From an uncultured Planctomycetaceae bacterium (lineage in GTDB: Bacteria; Planctomycetota; Planctomycetia; Pirellulales; Pirellulaceae), in contig CALELC010000126.1 in NCBI GenBank assembly GCA_937904535.1, positions 1 through 10,364 on the forward strand: a stretch of 10,364 nt of DNA, read 5' to 3'. Positions 6,534 to 10,364 of this stretch are shown here, in pieces; position 1 is the first letter of the stretch; every line of letters begins with the position of its first letter. The notes below the pieces were generated by a model that had not been told where the DNA came from, made no database searches, and saw nothing but the letters and a program-made list of their open reading frames with translations. A program made the position numbers and the translations under genes.

Positions 6534-8417
6534 TCAGTCAAACCGGCCATGCAGGTACCAGCTTTCGCCTACAGTGGTTTCTTCTTGGCGGAATAGCCAG
6601 AACCATCCGCCTCCCTCGACCTCCACTCGATAGTAGTCCCGACGCAGGGCCGCTCCCGCCACGCCTCCGGTCTCGATTCGCTCGGGTCCCCAACACCGCA
6701 GCACCCGATACAAGCGGCCAAACTGCGGAGCTCGGGATGCCGTTGCTCCAGGCCGCGACGCGATCTGCAAGTGCGTGATCTGACCGGTCGCCTGCGACCA
6801 AGTAACCGCCACCCGCAGCGGCGAAACCAACAGCCGCAGCGGACGGCGCAAGGGGTCACTCGGCAAAGGCCCGAACGAGGAAGGGCTAACCGCCGAGGAA
6901 GGGCTAACCGCGGGCAGAGTCGACGCCTGACGAGAAACGCGGTTCCCGGTGCGTTTGCGACCCGACCCCGTGCCGCCCGTTGCAGAAGCCTCGGCAGCTC
7001 GCCCGGCCAGCGGCCGCAGAACATAAGCCGACTCGGGCAGCGGATGCTCCTGCGCCGCCACCTCGACCACCGCCTCGCGTCCCAGCCGCATCGCAACCGT
7101 CTCGATCATCCGGGCCAAGGTTCCGCGGGCGGCGGCGTGCGCCAACGATTCTTCACCGAATAGCATCCCCTGGTACTGACGCAGCGGGCCGCTCAAGTCA
7201 ACCGACACGCTCACCCGCTGCACCATCGCTGGCAGTGTCTTGCCCTCCAGCGATGTCAGCAGCAAACGCCGCAAATGCTCGGCATCAGCAGTCGGCGCAA
7301 AAAGGCCCAGTTCAATCCGCTGCGGCGGGTGAGCTTCCAGCACATCCAACCGGCACGACAACCGCAATGCTCCACGCACTTCGGCGGCTAAGCGTGCTGC
7401 AAGTGCATCGATCAACAGTCCGATCCGGTGCTGCAGAATCTCGATGTCTGTCGTCGGATATTGCAGCTCACAGGTGACGGACATCTCTGGCGTGCTCTGG
7501 TGCATCGTCAGCGGCTCTTCGACCGCGGCGAATAGTTGATCCAGCCGTCGCACCAGTTCGCTGCCCAGCCGCGCCGCTAGGCCAGCTCGCGGCAGTTGGC
7601 GCAGCTGCCCGATCGTCGCAATCCCCAATCGGCCTAATTGATGAGCGACTTCAGCCGTGATCCGCAGCGCCTGGACCGGCAATGCCTCAACCGCCTGGAG
7701 CGTCTGCCCCGAACGGACGATCGTGCGGCTGCGTTCGCCAAACCGGGCGATTCCCCAAGCAGCAGGCCAGCTATCGGCAATCGCCAACACCGCCTGCAAA
7801 CCGTACCGATCCAAAAGTCGTTCGGTCGCGTCCAAGACCGCCGATTCGCTGCCAAACCACTCGCCGATCCCGGTGATGTTGACGAGCAACGTTTCGCTGC
7901 ATTTGCGTGGCAGCCCCGCCCAAGGCGCTCGCTCAGGCGGCGGCTCGAGTGCCACCAGCGGGCTGATTTCCAGCAGCAACTGATCGGCCAGTTGCTCCAG
8001 CGCCTGGCGATTGCCGGCCGCATCATACCGCTGGAGCTGCAACGGCGGCGCAGCGGAACCGCCGGCACCGACTCGCGACGGTGCTGTGCTAGACGATGCT
8101 CGGCCGGATCGCTGTGAGGCGGCACCGGTGTCACCGCCGGCTGCCATGCGGCTGACCAGCGAGACCGCTTCGTGCAGCGGCATTTGCAAACGCACCCCCC
8201 AGCGCTGGCAGCGTTGACAGGCCGCAACGACCCGGCGGCCGCTGCGCGCGTCCTCATCCCAAAGCAATAGCGGCTGACGATCGCGCGGTATCAAGCCAAC
8301 GCGCTCGGGCTCAGCTGGCTTGTCGCCGAGTTGCGGGGCGAGGTTTGTCAGCCCGCACCGCAGACGCTGCACCGGCCAATTGCCCAACCAGACTGCCAGC
8401 CATCGCTGCTGCGCCAT
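6534..8417 (-). CDS. imuB: ImuB-like Y-family DNA polymerase homologue (translesion synthesis accessory)
   Basis: A 627-residue protein. The start MAQQRWLAVWLGNWPVQRLR is the usual ImuB opening, and ImuB landmarks follow: a palm-like segment with LLVNITGIGEWFG (177-189), helix-hairpin-helix-like LGRLGIATIGQLRQLP (261-276), and a little-finger region at about 310-460. As in known ImuB proteins the Y-family catalytic acids are missing: none in the first motif, and N180 where active enzymes have Asp. It should therefore act as an adaptor that brings the error-prone polymerase DnaE2 and ImuA to the sliding clamp. QGMLF at 416-420 is a plausible clamp-binding motif. Two low-complexity inserts stand out (about 93-126 and 472-523), the second containing an AVSPSS duplication; the C-terminal 100 residues are aromatic-rich. 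An AGGAG six bases before the ATG fixes the start, which lies inside the end of imuA, so translation is probably coupled. Confidence 0.87.
   Translation of the reverse strand: MAQQRWLAVWLGNWPVQRLRCGLTNLAPQLGDKPAEPERVGLIPRDRQPLLLWDEDARSGRRVVAACQRCQRWGVRLQMPLHEAVSLVSRMAAGGDTGAASQRSGRASSSTAPSRVGAGGSAAPPLQLQRYDAAGNRQALEQLADQLLLEISPLVALEPPPERAPWAGLPRKCSETLLVNITGIGEWFGSESAVLDATERLLDRYGLQAVLAIADSWPAAWGIARFGERSRTIVRSGQTLQAVEALPVQALRITAEVAHQLGRLGIATIGQLRQLPRAGLAARLGSELVRRLDQLFAAVEEPLTMHQSTPEMSVTCELQYPTTDIEILQHRIGLLIDALAARLAAEVRGALRLSCRLDVLEAHPPQRIELGLFAPTADAEHLRRLLLTSLEGKTLPAMVQRVSVSVDLSGPLRQYQGMLFGEESLAHAAARGTLARMIETVAMRLGREAVVEVAAQEHPLPESAYVLRPLAGRAAEASATGGTGSGRKRTGNRVSRQASTLPAVSPSSAVSPSSFGPLPSDPLRRPLRLLVSPLRVAVTWSQATGQITHLQIASRPGATASRAPQFGRLYRVLRCWGPERIETGGVAGAALRRDYYRVEVEGGGWFWLFRQEETTVGESWYLHGRFD
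6876..6911. repeat. Perfect 18-bp tandem duplication inside imuB
   Basis: The unit CGAGGAAGGGCTAACCGC occurs twice without a gap (6876-6893, 6894-6911). On the coding strand it encodes AVSPSS twice (about residues 503-514) in the low-complexity linker of ImuB. The identity of the copies points to recent slippage; the frame is kept. Confidence 0.9.
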
Positions 8418-9456
8418 CGTTTGCTCCTGGACCGCGTACCGCCACCACTCGATCGCGCCCTGCGGCGCCGGCTACCTGTGGGCGCGAATCGATTTCGACC
8501 ACGCGGCTGCCTCCGGAGACACCTCCGCGACAACGAGCCAGTTCGACCTGCAGGCGGCGTCCACCCTGGCCAGGCAGAGCGGAAACCAGCCAGCGGACAT
8601 CCGCAAAACTTGCCCGCGTGTTGGCTTGCCGGTTCGGCGGAGCAGCGGAGCGACTGGGCGAAGCAGCGGCCGGCCGCGCCGCGGGACATGTCGGCCGAAC
8701 CAACAAACCGACAGCTCCGCCGGTTTCCGCTGCCAATTGCAACCGCCGAGCATCGGCGGGAGAGAGCCAGTCGCCGACTTCCGCAAGCACCGCGGCAACC
8801 GCACCGCAGCGCAGCGCTTGGTCAATCGCCCACACCCCATCGCTGCGAGTATGGTTGGGCTGCTTGCGAAAGATCACCATCCGTTCGGCGGGCACTCCTA
8901 GCGCCATCGCAGCCGGCGGGTAAAACGCTTCTCGCAATGCTCCGGGTTCAGATCCCAAGCCATCGGCGATCACCAGCGGCCGAGTTGCAGAAGCCGGGTG
9001 CTGGAGCACTTCGGCAGCGGCGATCATCGCTAGCAAAAGCCCGCCAGACTGGCGAGCGTCACAAACCCATTCGACCAGCGTGCCAGGACGCAGCCCACCG
9101 TGGGGCAACAGCGAATTGAGCACAGCGCCGCCAGCCGAGAAGACCACCGGTTCAGGCTCATCAACGGAGCGGCCGCGAGCTTCCAGGCGACGCACTAATT
9201 GTCGTAAATCCTCTAGCCGATCAGAAGGAGCGACAGCAGCAGACGTCGCAGGGCGGACCGGCGGAGCAGCGAGCGAGGGCGCAGCTGAATGGCTCGCAGC
9301 TAAATCGCTCGGAGGCAAAAAACCACTCAGCAGCGGAGCGTCAGCGGGCGGTGACGCCGCCAGCCGGCGGGCCGCAACCGGCCGGGCGCTGCCTGCGGGC
9401 CGCGTGTGGTTGGCGGCTTCCTCAAGCGGGAATAAAAGTGTCTGTTGATATCGCAT
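8311..9456 (-). CDS. imuA: ImuA-like RecA-fold translesion synthesis accessory protein
   Basis: A 381-residue protein identified by sequence style and by its position directly before imuB. The first 75 residues are Pro/Ala-rich. Residues about 79-320 form the RecA/SulA-like part: 'LRQLVRRLEARGR', then 'LNSLLPHGGLRPGTLVEWV' (113-131), ARQSGGLLLAMIAAAEVL where RecA has its P-loop (134-151; no GK[T/S], so ATP binding is doubtful), LVIADG (161-166), and AVLAEVGDWLSPADARRLQLAA (222-243). ImuA works with ImuB and DnaE2 in damage-induced mutagenesis. Family similarity ends near LQVELARCRGG...VVEID (about 302-322); the rest is Ala/Gly/Arg-rich, and residues 347-381 are read from imuB coding sequence in another frame. 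Near the N-terminus QTLLF (5-9) resembles a clamp-binding motif. The ATG at 9456 is the first in frame with no strong ribosome-binding site; the gene is divergent from the lapA-like gene. Confidence 0.8.
   Translation of the reverse strand: MRYQQTLLFPLEEAANHTRPAGSARPVAARRLAASPPADAPLLSGFLPPSDLAASHSAAPSLAAPPVRPATSAAVAPSDRLEDLRQLVRRLEARGRSVDEPEPVVFSAGGAVLNSLLPHGGLRPGTLVEWVCDARQSGGLLLAMIAAAEVLQHPASATRPLVIADGLGSEPGALREAFYPPAAMALGVPAERMVIFRKQPNHTRSDGVWAIDQALRCGAVAAVLAEVGDWLSPADARRLQLAAETGGAVGLLVRPTCPAARPAAASPSRSAAPPNRQANTRASFADVRWLVSALPGQGGRRLQVELARCRGGVSGGSRVVEIDSRPQVAGAAGRDRVVAVRGPGANDGAAAMAGSLVGQLAGAASAVRADKPRPATRRQAS
8424..8428 (-). promoter_or_regulatory. Ribosome-binding site of imuB inside imuA
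   Basis: AGGAG on the minus strand, six bases before the imuB ATG at 8417. It is the best Shine-Dalgarno match in the window and supports that start even though it lies within the imuA reading frame. Confidence 0.75.
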
Positions 9457-9507
9457 CGTGCGCTCTTGGGTTGCTTGCCCTGCCGCCCAACTGAGTGACC
9501 GGCATTG

Positions 9508-9525
9508 TCTTTTGCTAGCAAAAGA
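9508..9525. promoter_or_regulatory. Perfect 18-bp palindrome, candidate operator between imuA and lapA-like gene
   Basis: TCTTTTGCTAGCAAAAGA is fully symmetric around 9516/9517. It lies 52 bases before the imuA ATG and 54 bases before the lapA-like ATG, where a repressor could control either or both genes. It matches neither the Escherichia coli LexA box (CTG-N10-CAG) nor the Gram-positive type (GAAC-N4-GTTC). The factor is unknown; a lineage-specific LexA is one possibility given the imuA neighbour. Confidence 0.5.
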
Positions 9526-9578
9526 GCTTACCTGTCAGCATACTGGCTATTTGTTCACCTTACAAGGAATTATCGGCC

Positions 9579-9824
9579 ATGATGCGGAATATCCGTTGGG
9601 CGATTTTGATTTTGGGCGTGCTCGTCCTGATCGCGGTCATGGTCCAAAACAGTGACCCCGTGATCCTGAAACTGTTCTTTTTCGAGACCGAATTGCCGAC
9701 TTCGACGCTGCTGCTGGCCACTTCGGTCCTGAGCTTTCTCGTCGGTGCGTTGACGGCCGGACGGATGTTGTGGCAACGCGGCAGCGCGCGGCACTCGTTA
9801 GAAGATCCGCTTAAGAAACCGTAG
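9579..9824 (+). CDS. LapA-domain (DUF1049) inner-membrane protein
   Basis: An 81-residue protein with two predicted membrane helices (about 5-22 and 42-62) separated by the segment VQNSDPVILKLFFFETELP. The pattern 'hydrophobic helix - QN...PV.l.fff....p - second helix ending G...G' is the LapA/DUF1049 signature. In Escherichia coli, LapA acts with LapB at the inner membrane in control of lipopolysaccharide assembly; many bacteria carry short LapA-domain proteins of unproven role, and no lapB is seen here. The C-terminal 19 residues are polar and should be cytoplasmic. AAGGA lies 10 bases before the ATG at 9579, which favours it over the ATG at the second codon. The 3' end overlaps the convergent unknown gene by 14 bases. 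It is divergent from imuA; its relation to DNA repair is probably only positional. Confidence 0.85.
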   Translation: MMRNIRWAILILGVLVLIAVMVQNSDPVILKLFFFETELPTSTLLLATSVLSFLVGALTAGRMLWQRGSARHSLEDPLKKP

Positions 9825-10191
9825 CCGGCGGGCTGAGCACCCGAATCGACTTACGCGGTTGTTCGCGGAGACGGCGTTCGCGCTCGCGGCGGCGGCTGGC
9901 CAGCAGGTCATAGCGAGCCAGAACCAAGCGAGCCAATTCGCCCAGCGGTTGCAGTTCATCGACTCGGCGTTCATAGGCGATCCCGCAGACACTCGCAGGA
10001 CGCTCCAGCGACTCATAGCGTGCCGGTTCGCGACGGGTCGGTTGCGAAACAGCGGTCGAACGCACGGTCGCTGCCGCAGCAGCCCGCTTGGCTGGCGAAC
10101 GCTTGGCCGGTGCGACGTGGACAAAACCCGTGGTGCTGGGGAGCGTGTCGACCAACCCAGCCGAATCGAACAGAGACAATTGCGTGAACAT
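9811..10191 (-). CDS. Unknown 126-residue protein with an N-terminal QLSLF clamp-binding-like motif
   Basis: I do not recognise a family. The protein begins MFTQLSLFDSAGL; QLSLF (4-8) fits the QL[S/D]LF sliding-clamp-binding consensus exactly. Residues 25-58 are Ala/Arg/Lys/Pro-rich and probably disordered. The segment 59-110 looks folded and helical ('RYESLERPASVCGIAYERR', then 'ELARLVLARYDLLASRRRER'), ending in a very basic stretch that could contact nucleic acid. There is no signal peptide or membrane helix. The case for a real gene: AAGG 7 bases before the ATG, a 173-base upstream gap, and a stop that only just overlaps the convergent lapA-like gene (14 bases). The case against: no known homologue, and long spurious frames are common in such GC-rich DNA; another frame (9798-10292 minus) covers the same stretch but reads as Cys/Arg/Ser-rich noise. 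Confidence 0.6.
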   Translation of the reverse strand: MFTQLSLFDSAGLVDTLPSTTGFVHVAPAKRSPAKRAAAAATVRSTAVSQPTRREPARYESLERPASVCGIAYERRVDELQPLGELARLVLARYDLLASRRRERERRLREQPRKSIRVLSPPATVS

Positions 10192-10364
10192 GTCGGTGCC
10201 TTGGGCGTGAGAGGGATCGCATCTGGGACGCGGGGCACCTCAGCGGCCCTCGCATTCCCAACACAAACCATCATCTCGAGCACCCAGGACACGTCTGGTC
10301 ACTGGTCAAACCGAAAACTTGAAAAACTTTTTGGCCCCGCACGGAGGCGTGCCCGGCAGGCTTA
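10192..10364. other. Upstream region of the unknown gene, to the window edge
   Basis: I see no gene in these 173 bases. It contains a tandem 7-mer CTGGTCA (10295-10301, 10302-10308), whose minus-strand reading includes TTGACC (10309-10304) as a possible -35 element without a clear -10 partner. There is also an AT-rich patch (10311-10333) and a small hairpin GCACG/CGTGC near 10339-10352. A promoter for the unknown gene is likely here, but I cannot place it. Confidence 0.35.

Noticed and set aside
8331..9119. Plus-strand open frame of 262 codons
   Set aside because: It is antisense to imuA and imuB, with an Arg/Pro/Ala-rich composition typical of the opposite strand of GC-rich genes.
8417..9456. 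imuA and imuB as one fused gene broken by a frameshift
   Set aside because: imuB has its own strong AGGAG and a family-typical N-terminus at 8417, and a stop lies in its frame near 8475, so two separate genes fit better.
9457..9578. Classical LexA box in front of imuA
   Set aside because: I looked for CTG-N10-CAG and GAAC-N4-GTTC in the divergent region and found neither; only the unrelated 18-bp palindrome is present.
9798..10292. Minus-strand open frame of 164 codons overlapping the 126-residue unknown gene
   Set aside because: Cys/Arg/Ser-rich, and it overlaps more of the lapA-like gene; the 126-codon frame has a better ribosome-binding site and a more protein-like sequence.
1..10364. 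Mobile elements, CRISPR arrays, tRNA or rRNA genes
   Set aside because: No transposase or integrase-like frame, no regularly spaced repeats and no tRNA or rRNA signature was seen on either strand.

Overview
The window looks like a stretch of ordinary chromosome from a high-GC member of the Planctomycetes, probably Pirellulaceae-like. The main reasons are the lysine-tailed 'small basic protein' found only in the Planctomycetes/Verrucomicrobia/Chlamydiae group, the weak use of Shine-Dalgarno sites, and protein types typical of that phylum (a THUMP-like-domain methyltransferase with a DPDRR motif, an HtrA protease with one PDZ domain, a diverged ImuA/ImuB pair). I see no transposase, phage gene, CRISPR array, tRNA or rRNA.

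Layout, left to right. (1) Minus strand: a DUF892/YciF-like ferritin-fold protein, followed 17 bases later by the start of a medium-chain quinone-oxidoreductase-type enzyme that runs off the left edge. (2) About 570 bases with no convincing gene. (3) Minus strand: the small basic protein, with an unusually structured 3' region (two hairpins and then a clean rho-independent terminator). (4) Plus strand: a class I SAM methyltransferase with a THUMP-like C-terminus. (5) Minus strand, convergent to it: a secreted HtrA/Deg-type trypsin-like protease. (6) Plus strand, divergent from the protease: a SixA-type phosphohistidine phosphatase and a membrane-anchored metallophosphoesterase. (7) Minus strand: imuA then imuB, the accessory proteins of an SOS-type translesion synthesis system, overlapping by 107 bases. 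(8) Plus strand, divergent from imuA: a LapA-like two-helix membrane protein. (9) Minus strand, converging on lapA with a 14-base overlap: a 126-residue unknown protein.

The most interesting biology is at the right. imuAB has no dnaE2 or lexA beside it in this window. Its divergent promoter region carries a perfect 18-bp palindrome that could be an operator. The unknown protein 0.7 kb from imuA begins with QLSLF, an exact match to the bacterial sliding-clamp-binding consensus; ImuA and ImuB carry weaker motifs of the same kind. The second point of interest is the hairpin-rich 3' region of the small basic protein gene. The rest is housekeeping or conserved accessory content; no complete, clearly new system is visible.
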